A stretch of DNA of 64,000 bases, taken from Arthrobacter nitroguajacolicus_D (GTDB lineage: Bacteria > Actinomycetota > Actinomycetes > Actinomycetales > Micrococcaceae). The stretch's first letter is position 1; each line of letters opens with the position of its first letter. The stretch spans positions 248,001 to 312,000 of the forward strand of contig NZ_JAVDSH010000002.1 of NCBI RefSeq assembly GCF_031455195.1, written 5' to 3'. Positions 16,257 through 24,263 of the stretch are shown piece after piece. Made by a program: the position numbers and the translations under genes. The notes beneath the pieces are model-generated. The model ran no database searches, was not told the origin of the DNA, and was given only the letters and a program-made list of their open reading frames with translations.

Positions 16257-16946
16257 GTGGAACCCCTCTTCGATTTCCTTGGTCATTACTGGTGGCTTAT
16301 CTTTCCCATCGGCGGCATGGCTGGTGGCTGGGCGCGGTCGTGGTCCAAGGCCAGCGAGGAGCGGCACCGCCGCAAGGTGGAATTGCTCAAGCTGAAGAAC
16401 CAGCTCGCCGTACATGAGGAAGCCAACCAGGCCGAAGTGGTCTCGCTGATAGCCGCCCACGATTCGGTAAACCACCGCTGGCTGGACTACGAACTCGACG
16501 TCGGCAACCTCATCGACTTCCCCCTCATGACCGATGTTCGCGAGCCCCTCACAGTGGCCTTCCTCAAAGCCAAGAAGGAAGCCGACGGCTTGCGGCCGGC
16601 GGCGCCTGAGGACCTCACGACGCCGGCCCGGCTCGCCGAGTACCGCACAGCTGTCCACAACTTTGAACTGGCTTTCGATGTTGCCGAGCGCGAAGCCCGA
16701 CGCATCAAGGACGGCAACTTCAGCGGACCCGAAAGGCAACGGCTGGCAACTGCAAGGAAGCTGCTGCGCATCGCCGAAGACACCGCCGCCACTCCTGCCG
16801 AACGACAGACCGCCTACAAGCGTGCCCGCAAGGAACTCGATGGCCTGATCGTGCTCCCCGAGGCCACGGTCGCGGCGCTGGAAGGGAAGATCGCCGGGAT
16901 GTTGGATGCCCGCAAGGACCCGGACACGGACGTTCGGTTCGCTTGA
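16257..16946 (+). CDS. Membrane-anchored protein of unknown function
   Basis: The protein has 229 residues and I do not recognise it. Residues 2-25 (EPLFDFLGHYWWLIFPIGGM) form one hydrophobic anchor. A charged helix follows (KASEERHRRKVELLKLKNQL, about 32-60), then a soluble helical domain with NFELAFDVAEREARRIKDGN and RKLLRIAEDTAATPAERQTA. Composition suggests coiled coil near the membrane with a cytosolic domain. The GTG at 16257 has GGGAGG 8 bp upstream. Its stop overlaps the ATG of the SDR gene by one base (TGATG), so the two are coupled. Confidence 0.75.
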   Translation: MEPLFDFLGHYWWLIFPIGGMAGGWARSWSKASEERHRRKVELLKLKNQLAVHEEANQAEVVSLIAAHDSVNHRWLDYELDVGNLIDFPLMTDVREPLTVAFLKAKKEADGLRPAAPEDLTTPARLAEYRTAVHNFELAFDVAEREARRIKDGNFSGPERQRLATARKLLRIAEDTAATPAERQTAYKRARKELDGLIVLPEATVAALEGKIAGMLDARKDPDTDVRFA

Positions 16947-17632
16947 TGGAGGAGTCGCGGCTTGTGGTCGTTACGGGGGCCAGCCGGGGGTTTGGCCGCT
17001 CTTTGGCCGAGGAGTTTTGGAATGCCGGTTGGTCGGTTGTCGCTGTGAACCGGACATTCCAAGCACGGGCCGCCAATGACAGGTTTGTGTCGGTGACACA
17101 CGACGTTCGGCACGACGCCTCCGGCGCTCTCATGGACGCCATCGCGGGCAGGCCCGTCGACTTGATCATCAACAACGCTGCGCAGGGAGCCTCCCACGCC
17201 GGATTGGGCTCTATTGCAGCGGAAGGCGTGATGAACGCTGTTGATGTGAATGTTGCCGGCCCGCTGAGGATGGTTCAGGCAATCCTGCCAAATCTGTTGG
17301 CCGCAGCCGATCCGGTGATCATTAACGTCACGTCCCGTCTGGGGTCCATAGAGGCGCAGGCACGCGGTGACTTCGCAGATCTCTCCACCAGCTACGCCTA
17401 CAGAATCTCCAAAGCTGCGCAGAACATGCTGACTGTTTCCCTTGCACAGGAACTCGCTGGCAAAGTGCGCTGTTGGGCGGTCCACCCGGGCATCTTGGCG
17501 ACCGAGATGGGGCAGCCGGGCGCATCGAAAAACCCTCGGGTCGCAGCCCGCGAGCTCCGGGAACTGGTTGATTCCGGCGATCGAACGTCGCCGCGCTTTG
17601 TCTCACTCGGGGCCGCCGACCTTGCCTGGTAG
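16946..17632 (+). CDS. Short-chain dehydrogenase/reductase
   Basis: The protein has 228 residues. VVVTGASRGFGRSLAEEFWN is the NAD(P)-binding TGxxxGxG motif, LIINNAAQGA the NNAG equivalent, INVTSRLGS the catalytic Ser region, and YAYRISKAAQNML the YxxxK catalytic pair. It ends shortly after the core fold, so it is of the classical compact type. The substrate is unknown. The 3' end overlaps the converging GNAT gene by 30 bp. Confidence 0.9.
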   Translation: MEESRLVVVTGASRGFGRSLAEEFWNAGWSVVAVNRTFQARAANDRFVSVTHDVRHDASGALMDAIAGRPVDLIINNAAQGASHAGLGSIAAEGVMNAVDVNVAGPLRMVQAILPNLLAAADPVIINVTSRLGSIEAQARGDFADLSTSYAYRISKAAQNMLTVSLAQELAGKVRCWAVHPGILATEMGQPGASKNPRVAARELRELVDSGDRTSPRFVSLGAADLAW

Positions 17633-18133
17633 CCAGGCCAACTCCATGCCCATCACGGTCCGGGTTACCGGGCCATCCGTGTCTTTGTCGACTTGGCGCA
17701 TGCCTATCCGTTCAGCCACTCGGCGGGAGGCTGCATTTTCGGGGTGAATGATGGCAACAAGTGAGCGCGCCTTGACCACGTCCCGCGCAAATTCAAGGCA
17801 GGCCGTAGCTGCTTCCGTGGCGTAACCCCGGCCTTGGAGGTCCAGGCGCACATGGTAGCCAACCTCAAGCTCGGACCTGCCGTTGACCTTCTGCCATGTC
17901 AGTCCGCAGTCTCCGACGAAGTCGCCGGCAAGTGTCTCGATGATCCACAACCCGTACCCGTCCCGGGCATAGTTCGCCTGGTTCCACTCGATCCAAGCCT
18001 TTGCTTCTGCACGACTCTTCGGCGCCGGGTAATAGGTCATGACGTTCGCGTCGCCGAGCATGGCGCTCATGGCGTCGAGATCATCCATCGTCATCTCGCG
18101 GAAGCGCAGCCGCGTGGTCGGTTGTGGGGGCAC
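17603..18133 (-). CDS. GNAT acetyltransferase (RimJ/RimL-like)
   Basis: This 176-residue protein begins TTRLRFREMTMDDLDAMSAM, as in RimJ/RimL-type N-acetyltransferases, and has VGYHVRLDLQGRGYATEAAT as the acetyl-CoA binding motif (QGRGYATEA). LVAIIHPENAASRRVAERIG is the conserved motif B that closes the site. It transfers acetyl to an amine of unknown identity. Start is GTG. It converges with and overlaps the SDR gene, which may give antisense effects. Confidence 0.88.
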   Translation of the reverse strand: MPPQPTTRLRFREMTMDDLDAMSAMLGDANVMTYYPAPKSRAEAKAWIEWNQANYARDGYGLWIIETLAGDFVGDCGLTWQKVNGRSELEVGYHVRLDLQGRGYATEAATACLEFARDVVKARSLVAIIHPENAASRRVAERIGMRQVDKDTDGPVTRTVMGMELAWLPGKVGGPE

Positions 18134-18176
18134 GCCTTCAGCCTACCCACCGAATTTCCCAGGCAAGGCGTTCCTT

Positions 18177-18260
18177 CACCACCCACTTTGGAAGCTCGGA
18201 CCCCCTGCTGCAACCGGAATGGGTTGCCGGGCAGGGGATGCCAGTTCAAAGTGGGTGGTG
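18177..18260. repeat. 84-bp nested inverted repeat
   Basis: Outer arms CACCACCCACTTTG (18177-18190) and its perfect complement (18247-18260) are 14 bp. An inner pair CCCCTGC (18202-18208) with GCAGGGG (18231-18237), and GCAACC (18210-18215) with GGTTGC (18222-18227), continues the stem. It could end transcription of the gene at 18291-18695, but the size and nesting look more like a REP- or MITE-type palindrome. Confidence 0.7.
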
Positions 18261-18290
18261 GACGAGCGGAGGTCTTACGACGGAAAGCTC

Positions 18291-18695
18291 TTAGCCCCGG
18301 CCCATGCTGGTGGACGGATCCCCGCCACCCTCTGAGGGGTCTGCGCGGAGGTCGTCCGGATCTCCGTCGGGCAACCCCGCCGGTCCGGGGACGTCTCCCG
18401 TGGCCGCCGGAACGTCCTCGCCGCGGTGGGTTCCGCCGTCGGAATCCGACGACGCGGCGCGAGTCCCGCTGTCGGGTTCGCCCGGTGCGCGGCGGCGGCC
18501 CGTGGGCCGGTTCTCCTTGGATGGCAGGTCCTGGTCCATTGCGTTGGAGCCTTCGCTGATGGAGGAGTGGACCTGGATGTCGTCGTCTTTCTCACCCGGC
18601 TCGGGAACCTGCTGGTCGTTCACCGGCTTGGATGTGCCAGCCAGATCTTCCATTGCGTTTTCTGTGGCCTTGCGAATGCTGTCTTCGACGCCCAT
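18291..18695 (-). CDS. Acidic disordered protein of unknown function
   Basis: The protein has 134 residues and is very rich in Gly, Pro, Asp, Glu and Ser. Only the first 25 residues (MGVEDSIRKATENAMEDLAG) look helical; the rest appears disordered, with runs such as PDGDPDDLRADPSEGGGDPS. The N-terminal helix recalls small stress-linked CsbD-like proteins of actinobacteria, but I cannot assign it. GGAG lies 8 bp before the ATG. The upstream region has AGTA-AGCC-TACT (around 18740-18750), a short palindrome that may be a promoter site. Confidence 0.65.
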   Translation of the reverse strand: MGVEDSIRKATENAMEDLAGTSKPVNDQQVPEPGEKDDDIQVHSSISEGSNAMDQDLPSKENRPTGRRRAPGEPDSGTRAASSDSDGGTHRGEDVPAATGDVPGPAGLPDGDPDDLRADPSEGGGDPSTSMGRG

Positions 18696-18963
18696 GAAAT
18701 GACTCCTTTGCAGAAATGGTCCGGAGATCGAACCCGGCTCACATAGTAAGCCTACTTAGTTGTCACTCAAGTGTCACCCTGCCCGGGCTTGACACGAAGG
18801 CTGTAAGCAGGTCGCGTCGCTGCAGGTCAGGGCGTCCCGTGCTGAACTTTGTACCGTCGATCGTTGGACGTTATGGTTATGCAAGACCGTTTTGCAGAGG
18901 GCGGCAAGTTTCGCTCCTTTGCTGTCTGCTGGGGACGCATTTCAGTCAGTAGGAACGTGTCAT

Positions 18964-19701
18964 ATGTCTAACCCACGCCCCGAGCAGGAAGCTCTCCAAA
19001 ACGGATACTTCCTTGATCTGGTCCTCGGCAGCGAAGATGTCGAGGCGTTCCTCACAGATCTTGCGGCATTTTCCTCCGAGAGCCTCTCCCACGATACGGC
19101 CCCCGTTTTCTGCGGCATCACGGTGTTGCGTCGGAAAAAATCAGCTACAGCGGCCAGCAGCGACGAGCGCGCCCGCGTCATGGATGAGCTGCAGAGCGAA
19201 TATGACGGCCCTTGTTTGACGGCCATGGACAAGCTCACATCTGTCCTGGTCCCGGACCTTGCTAGCGAGCATCGTTGGCCGGACTATGTTGAAGCGGCGT
19301 CGCAGCAGGGCCTCGGATCCATCCTGAGCGTGCCGCTCCTGGTTGAAGGCGATACCCGTGCCGCACTGAACCTCTACTCGGAACGCACCCACGCTTTCGG
19401 CCCGGATGACGTGGAGAGGGCAGAAGTTTTCGCGTCGCACGCTGCCAAGTCGCTTCGCCTTGCGTTGAAGATCGCCCAGCTCAGCGATGCCCGGAACGAC
19501 CTCGCCGCCGCGATGCAGTCGCGCACCGTCATCGACCTTGCGGTGGGCGCCATCATGGCCCAGAACCATTGCAGCCAGGAAGAGGCGTTCACCATCCTCC
19601 GCACCGCCTCGAGCAACCGCAACATCAAGCTGCGGCACCTGGCCCGGTCCATCATCGCGGCCGTTTCCTCGGGTAAGGTCACCACCCACTTCGAGGAGTA
19701 A
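18964..19701 (+). CDS. GAF-ANTAR regulator
   Basis: The protein has 245 residues. A GAF domain spans about 35-175, including CGITVLRRKKSATAASSDER and GLGSILSVPLLVEGDTRAAL. It is followed by a helix and a C-terminal ANTAR domain (about 180-240): MQSRTVIDLAVGAIMAQNHC and AFTILRTASSNRNIKLRHLA. ANTAR binds paired RNA hairpins and prevents terminator formation; GAF senses a small ligand. This architecture is widespread in actinobacteria. The start is the ATG at 18964, where the protein homology begins. Target RNAs cannot be named. Confidence 0.92.
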   Translation: MSNPRPEQEALQNGYFLDLVLGSEDVEAFLTDLAAFSSESLSHDTAPVFCGITVLRRKKSATAASSDERARVMDELQSEYDGPCLTAMDKLTSVLVPDLASEHRWPDYVEAASQQGLGSILSVPLLVEGDTRAALNLYSERTHAFGPDDVERAEVFASHAAKSLRLALKIAQLSDARNDLAAAMQSRTVIDLAVGAIMAQNHCSQEEAFTILRTASSNRNIKLRHLARSIIAAVSSGKVTTHFEE

Positions 19702-19710
19702 CTCAGGGGG

Positions 19711-19750
19711 ACTTTCGCCTCTGTTGGACTGCGCCCCTGGGGGCGAAAGT
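19711..19750 (+). terminator. Hairpin after the GAF-ANTAR gene
   Basis: ACTTTCGCC (19711-19719) pairs with GGCGAAAGT (19742-19750), a 9 bp perfect stem with a 22 base loop that itself has CGCCCC/GGGG pairing potential. No T tract is seen, so it may instead be an ANTAR-type RNA target. Confidence 0.55.
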
Positions 19751-19795
19751 GAAGTCCTGAAGCGGCTGGCGCGCCGCAGTGAGCAGGAGGCAGCC

Positions 19796-20056
19796 ATGAT
19801 GTATTGGAATGGGAACATGGGCGTCTGGGGGTACGCGCTGATGGCCGCGAGTTTCCTACTCTTCTGGGGGGTCATCATCACCGCAATAGTCCTCTTCGCC
19901 CGGTTCATGGGATCCAGCAGCCGGCGGTACGTGGGTGGACTTCCCGGAGTCGGGGGAGCAGAGGACGTACTCGCAGAACGATTTGCCAGGGGTGAAATCG
20001 ACGACAGCGAATACACTGCGCGCCTGACTGCTCTCCGACGAAGCCGCGGGGCCTGA
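19796..20056 (+). CDS. Small membrane protein with SHOCT domain
   Basis: This 86-residue protein begins with a membrane helix (GYALMAASFLLFWGVIITAI, about 12-35) and ends in a SHOCT motif: VLAERFARGEIDDSEYTARL, about 58-78. SHOCT is a short C-terminal oligomerisation motif found in many small membrane proteins. The function is unknown. GCAGGAGG lies 5 bp before the ATG. It sits between the ANTAR regulator and an MFS transporter on the same strand. Confidence 0.8.
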   Translation: MMYWNGNMGVWGYALMAASFLLFWGVIITAIVLFARFMGSSSRRYVGGLPGVGGAEDVLAERFARGEIDDSEYTARLTALRRSRGA

Positions 20057-20173
20057 GTATTCCAGGTTTTGTGTGGGTGCCAGCCGTGATGATCCAGCGA
20101 GAATGTCACGTCGTGGGTCCGCCCAGCGAACCTGTTTCGTGACCCGAGGCAACAATGGAGCAGACTTGGGTAG

Positions 20174-21538
20174 GTGACCGCCAACAACCCCCGCCCCGGC
20201 CTCGCGATCGCCGCGCTGAGCCTTGGGACGGCGCTGAACCCGCTGAACTCATCCATGATCGCTGTTGCGTTGGTGGTCCTGCGGGAGCACTTCTCGCTTG
20301 ACGTTGCCACGGTCACTTGGGTTATCACGTCGTTCTACCTCGCCTCCGCCGCCGGGCAGCCGTTGATGGGCCGGCTCGCCGACCGCTTCGGCCCCCGCCG
20401 ACTCTTCATGTTCGGCATGGCGCTGGTGGCGGTCACCTGCGCGATCGCCCCGTTCCTGCCCAACTTCGCGCTCGTCTGCGTGGCCCGCGCACTGATGGCT
20501 GTTGGGACCGCGACGGCGTACCCGTCCGCCGTCGTGATGGTCACCGAACTCAGCCGGCTGGCTAACCTGCCGTCCACGCGTCCACTGGGCCGGATCCAGA
20601 TGGCCAACACGTCCGCCGCGGCTGTGGGTCCTGTGGTTGGTGGACTGCTGGTGAGCCTTGTTGGGTGGCAAGCGCTCTTCGCGATCAATGTGCCCATCGC
20701 TTTGCTGGCGCTTTTCGTGGTCCGCTACACGGCGCCCGCGGATGCCGGCCGCGAAACGGGCAAGCTGTCCACCCTGATCCGCGATTCCGACATCCCCGGC
20801 ATCTTGGCCTTCGTCACCTCGCTCATGCTTGCGATGATGGCGCTGCTCAACGTGATGCCCGGCTACCGGTGGTACCTCCTGGCCGCTGCCACAGTGATCG
20901 GGGCGCTCTTCGCCTGGCGTGAGCTGCGCTTCCGTCCGCCATTCCTGGATCTGCGTTTGCTGGGGCGGAACCGTCCGCTGTTGCTGGTTTACTTGCTGTT
21001 TATCGTCTTCAGTGGTGTCTACTACTTCGCGTTCTTCGGCCTTCCGCAGTTGCTGCAGGAAGCTGGCCATTACGACGCCGGCGTAGTAGGCCTGCTGATG
21101 CTGCCCCTAGCGGCGTTGTCCGTTGTGGTGACGCCGCTGACTGTGCGGTTCATTGAGCGGTACGGCGTCCGGCCTGTACTGATCACCGGCGTTTTGATTC
21201 TTACTGCTGCGGCAGGAACGTTGGGCGCGTTGACGTTGACGCTGTGGGCGCCGCTGGTGTTCGTGCTGACCGCGTTGATGGGTGTGCCGTATGGCGTAGT
21301 CAGCACGGCCTCCAATCAGGGTCTCTACGTTTCCGCCCGGCCCGAAGAGCGCGGAGTGGCCGCCGGGATTTTCCAGACCTGCCGCTACCTTGGCGCGATC
21401 ACGGCGACCGTGCTGATCGGCGTGTTCTACGGCCCTGGAGTGAACCAGGCCAACTGGGGACTGATGGTCTTGGTGATGCTGGGGCTGAACGTGCTGGTGC
21501 TGGTGCTGGCCGTGATGTGGCGTAAGCCAGCGACGTAA
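20174..21538 (+). CDS. MFS transporter (drug-export like)
   Basis: The protein has 454 residues and about 12-14 hydrophobic segments. LNPLNSSMIAVALVVLREHF resembles the first helix of DHA2-type exporters, and GRLADRFGPRRLFMFGMALV is the loop 2-3 MFS motif. GVAAGIFQTCRYLGAITATV in the C-terminal half also fits this subgroup. It probably exports a hydrophobic or toxic compound by proton antiport; the substrate is unknown. Start is GTG. It stands alone, with no adjacent regulator on its strand. Confidence 0.88.
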   Translation: MTANNPRPGLAIAALSLGTALNPLNSSMIAVALVVLREHFSLDVATVTWVITSFYLASAAGQPLMGRLADRFGPRRLFMFGMALVAVTCAIAPFLPNFALVCVARALMAVGTATAYPSAVVMVTELSRLANLPSTRPLGRIQMANTSAAAVGPVVGGLLVSLVGWQALFAINVPIALLALFVVRYTAPADAGRETGKLSTLIRDSDIPGILAFVTSLMLAMMALLNVMPGYRWYLLAAATVIGALFAWRELRFRPPFLDLRLLGRNRPLLLVYLLFIVFSGVYYFAFFGLPQLLQEAGHYDAGVVGLLMLPLAALSVVVTPLTVRFIERYGVRPVLITGVLILTAAAGTLGALTLTLWAPLVFVLTALMGVPYGVVSTASNQGLYVSARPEERGVAAGIFQTCRYLGAITATVLIGVFYGPGVNQANWGLMVLVMLGLNVLVLVLAVMWRKPAT

Positions 21539-21695
21539 CGCTTCAGGCCGGCCATTTCGATGTTTCGCTGCGTATTCGACGTTTCCCACCGTCTTATACG
21601 CAGCGAGTCGTCTAAATGGGGCTCAGCAGTCTTACCGGCGCCGTCTCCCGGGGTAGCGTGCGGGCCTCTCCGACGGGGGAGGTCCGCAGCTTCCC

Positions 21696-21729
21696 TTGCT
21701 TAAATAACTGAGTAGACTCATAATTGAGT
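21696..21729 (+). promoter_or_regulatory. Promoter covered by a palindromic operator (TetR type)
   Basis: TTGCTT (21696-21701) and CATAAT (21719-21724) form a -35/-10 pair with 17 bp spacing. Two overlapping perfect palindromes cover the -10: TGAGT-AG-ACTCA (21709-21720) and ACTCA-TAAT-TGAGT (21716-21729), three half sites in all. The TetR gene that ends this operon is the obvious candidate repressor. Confidence 0.75.
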
Positions 21730-21759
21730 TAAGTCAGAAATTAAGCACGGGAGACCCAC

Positions 21760-22755
21760 ATGAAAGCCTTCGTCCTTAGCCAATACAAGGAACCCCTGCA
21801 GCAGATCGACGTACCTGAGCCTGTGCTCGGCGATCACGATGTGTTGGTGGAGGTGCACGCGGCCGGCCTGAACCAGCTGGACGAGAAGATCAGGCAAGGG
21901 GAGTTCAAACAGATCCTCCCGTACAAACTGCCGCAGGTTCTTGGTCACGACGTCGCTGGCGTGGTCCTGCAGGTGGGGCCAAAGGTGCGGTCCTTCACGC
22001 CCGGCGACGAGGTCTTCGCACGGGCAGGGGACCACCGGATCGGCACGTTCGCGGAGCGCATCGCGGTGGCCGAAGAAGACCTGGCCATCAAGCCGGCCAC
22101 CATCAGCATGGAAGAAGCGGGCTCGCTTCCGCTGGTGGCCTTGACCGCGTGGCAGGCGCTGGTGGAGCGCGGAAACGTTGGCCCCGGGCAGAAGGTGTTC
22201 ATCCATGCCGGCGCCGGGGGAGTAGGCTCCATCGCCATCCAGCTGGCCAAGTACCTGGGCGCAACCGTAGCGACGACGGTCAGCGCCGGGAACAAAGACT
22301 TTGTCCGTGAGCTGGGCGCTGATGTAGGGATTGACTACCGCGCCGAGGACTTCGTGGAGATCCTTCACGACTACGACCTCGTTCTGGACAGCCTCGGTGG
22401 CGAGAACCTGGAACGGTCCCTGAAGGTCTTGAAAAAGGGTGGCAAAGCCATCGGCATCGCGGGTCCGCCGGACGCAGACTTTGCCCGGCAGCTGGGCGGA
22501 AACCCTGTGCTGCTGGGTGCTACGACCCTGCTGAGCTCGAGTATCCGCCGCAAGGCCCGCCGCCTGGGCGTTAGCTACCAGTTCCTCTTCATGCGTGCGG
22601 ACGGCGACCAGCTTCGCCGTATTGCGGGACTTATCGATGCGGGGGAGATCAAGCCGGTCCTTGGCCGGGTGGTGCCGTTCGATCAGACGGCCGATGTCCT
22701 TGCTGCCATGGAAAAGGGCGGCGTCCGCGGCAAGACCGTTGTCAGCCACCTTTAG
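21760..22755 (+). CDS. NADP-dependent oxidoreductase (quinone oxidoreductase-like MDR)
   Basis: The protein has 331 residues with the medium-chain dehydrogenase fold. VLGHDVAGVVLQVGPKVRSF lies in the GroES-like half, and VFIHAGAGGVGSIAIQLAKY carries the NADPH-binding GxGxxG motif. No zinc-binding Cys cluster is present, so it belongs to the zinc-free quinone oxidoreductase type. It probably reduces enones or quinones with NADPH. It heads a three-gene operon with an alpha/beta hydrolase (45 bp gap) and a TetR regulator (12 bp gap). Confidence 0.9.
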   Translation: MKAFVLSQYKEPLQQIDVPEPVLGDHDVLVEVHAAGLNQLDEKIRQGEFKQILPYKLPQVLGHDVAGVVLQVGPKVRSFTPGDEVFARAGDHRIGTFAERIAVAEEDLAIKPATISMEEAGSLPLVALTAWQALVERGNVGPGQKVFIHAGAGGVGSIAIQLAKYLGATVATTVSAGNKDFVRELGADVGIDYRAEDFVEILHDYDLVLDSLGGENLERSLKVLKKGGKAIGIAGPPDADFARQLGGNPVLLGATTLLSSSIRRKARRLGVSYQFLFMRADGDQLRRIAGLIDAGEIKPVLGRVVPFDQTADVLAAMEKGGVRGKTVVSHL

Positions 22756-22800
22756 CCAAAAACCTTAAGCCAGCAACAACCACAGGACAGGACGAACATC

Positions 22801-23646
22801 ATGAGCAGCGAACAACAGTCATATTTGCAAGTACCCGCTAAGACCGTGACAGCAGGCGGAGTCACGTACGCGTACAGGGAGATGGGGCCCAAGGGCGGGG
22901 TTCCGGTGGTCTTCCTGATTCACCTCGCCGGGACCATGGACAACTGGGATCCGCGCATCATCGACCCCATCGCCGCGAAGCACCACGTCATCACCTTCAG
23001 CAACCGAGGAGTAGGCGCGTCCACTGGCACCGTTCCGGACAGCATCGACAGCATGGCCGATGACGCCGCCACCTTCATCCAAGCTCTCGGCTACCAGAAG
23101 GTGGATCTCTTCGGTTTCTCGCTCGGTGGAATGATCGCCCAGTCGCTGGTCCTCAAGCACCCCGGTTTGGTACGCAAGCTGGTTCTCGCCGGTACCGGCC
23201 CTGCCGGTGGAGAAGGCATCAAGAAGATTATGGGAACCACGTACTACGACGTTCTCCGGGGCAGCCTCACCCGGCAGGATCCCAAGGAGTTCCTGTTCTT
23301 CAACAGGAATGCCGCCGGTAAGCCTGCCGCCCGGGCCTTCATTAACCGACTCAAGGAACGCACCACCAATCGCGAGGCACCCATCAAGCTCAGCGCCTTC
23401 CAGACGCAACTGAAAGCCATCCGCCGGTGGGGACTGTCGCCGTCGGCCGATCTGGGCGTCATCACCCAGCCGACGCTGATCGCCAACGGAGACAACGACC
23501 GTATGGTGCCGTCCGTGCTTTCAAGCGACATGCACCGTCGGATTCCGGGCAGCGAACTGGTCATCTACCCTGATTCCGGACACGGTGGCATCTTCCAATT
23601 CCATGACAGGTTCGTCCCTGTAGCCCTCGAGTTCTTGGGCCGCTGA
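22801..23646 (+). CDS. Alpha/beta hydrolase
   Basis: The protein has 281 residues. VVFLIHLAGTMDNWDPRIID carries the oxyanion region, with HL-AG rather than the common HG. VDLFGFSLGGMIAQSLVLKH holds the nucleophile Ser in GFSLGG. LIANGDNDRMVP supplies the Asp and YPDSGHGGIFQFHDRF the His. This is a complete catalytic triad of the chloroperoxidase/esterase-like type. It is the middle gene of the TetR-linked operon, so it and the oxidoreductase may act on the same xenobiotic or electrophile. Confidence 0.9.
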   Translation: MSSEQQSYLQVPAKTVTAGGVTYAYREMGPKGGVPVVFLIHLAGTMDNWDPRIIDPIAAKHHVITFSNRGVGASTGTVPDSIDSMADDAATFIQALGYQKVDLFGFSLGGMIAQSLVLKHPGLVRKLVLAGTGPAGGEGIKKIMGTTYYDVLRGSLTRQDPKEFLFFNRNAAGKPAARAFINRLKERTTNREAPIKLSAFQTQLKAIRRWGLSPSADLGVITQPTLIANGDNDRMVPSVLSSDMHRRIPGSELVIYPDSGHGGIFQFHDRFVPVALEFLGR

Positions 23647-23658
23647 TACGGTAACTGA

Positions 23659-24261
23659 ATGCAGCCTGCGCCCCAGACCCTTGGCCGACGTGAGCGGAAC
23701 AAGCAGGAAAAGCTTGACCGCATCACCGCGGCCGCCCGAGAGCTTTTCACCCAGTACGGAGTGGATGAGGTTACCACCCAGCAAGTGGCTGAGAAGGCCG
23801 ACGTCGGATCGGGAACCTTGTTCTTGTATGCGAAAACCAAGGCGGAGCTGCTGCTTCTGGTGCACAACGTGAAATACGCTGAGGCGCTGGACGTGGGAAT
23901 CGAAGCTGCCGCCGCCGAAGCCGAGGTCCTGGACGCGGTAATGGCCATCATCAACCCGATCATCACCTGCAACCGGGTACAGATTGAGAACGGCAGAACC
24001 TATCTGAAGGAAATCGTCTTTGGCGATCCGGCTGAGCCACACCACGCAGAGGCGCTGGCCCTCACCCAACGGACGGAAGCCGCCGTCGTCGATGTCCTGA
24101 ACCGCGACAAGAAGCTTGCGGCGCGCGGATCCGGAAAACTGGCCGGAATCATCTCCGCGATCATGTTCATCAGCATGACGTCGGCAGCCAACCTGGGCCT
24201 GAACGATGCCCAGGTTGGCGACGATATCCGTGCCCAGGTCAGTGTGCTGCTGGGCGGCTAG
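23659..24261 (+). CDS. TetR-family regulator
   Basis: The protein has 200 residues. The N-terminal helix-turn-helix reads LDRITAAARELFTQYGVDEV followed by TTQQVAEKADVGSGTLFLYA, the standard TetR signature (about 17-60). The remaining helices form a ligand domain with no recognisable specificity. It closes the oxidoreductase-hydrolase operon and so probably controls it, and itself, through the double palindrome at 21709-21729. It converges with the terC-like gene with 2 bp between stops. Confidence 0.92.
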   Translation: MQPAPQTLGRRERNKQEKLDRITAAARELFTQYGVDEVTTQQVAEKADVGSGTLFLYAKTKAELLLLVHNVKYAEALDVGIEAAAAEAEVLDAVMAIINPIITCNRVQIENGRTYLKEIVFGDPAEPHHAEALALTQRTEAAVVDVLNRDKKLAARGSGKLAGIISAIMFISMTSAANLGLNDAQVGDDIRAQVSVLLGG

Positions 24262-24263
24262 CT

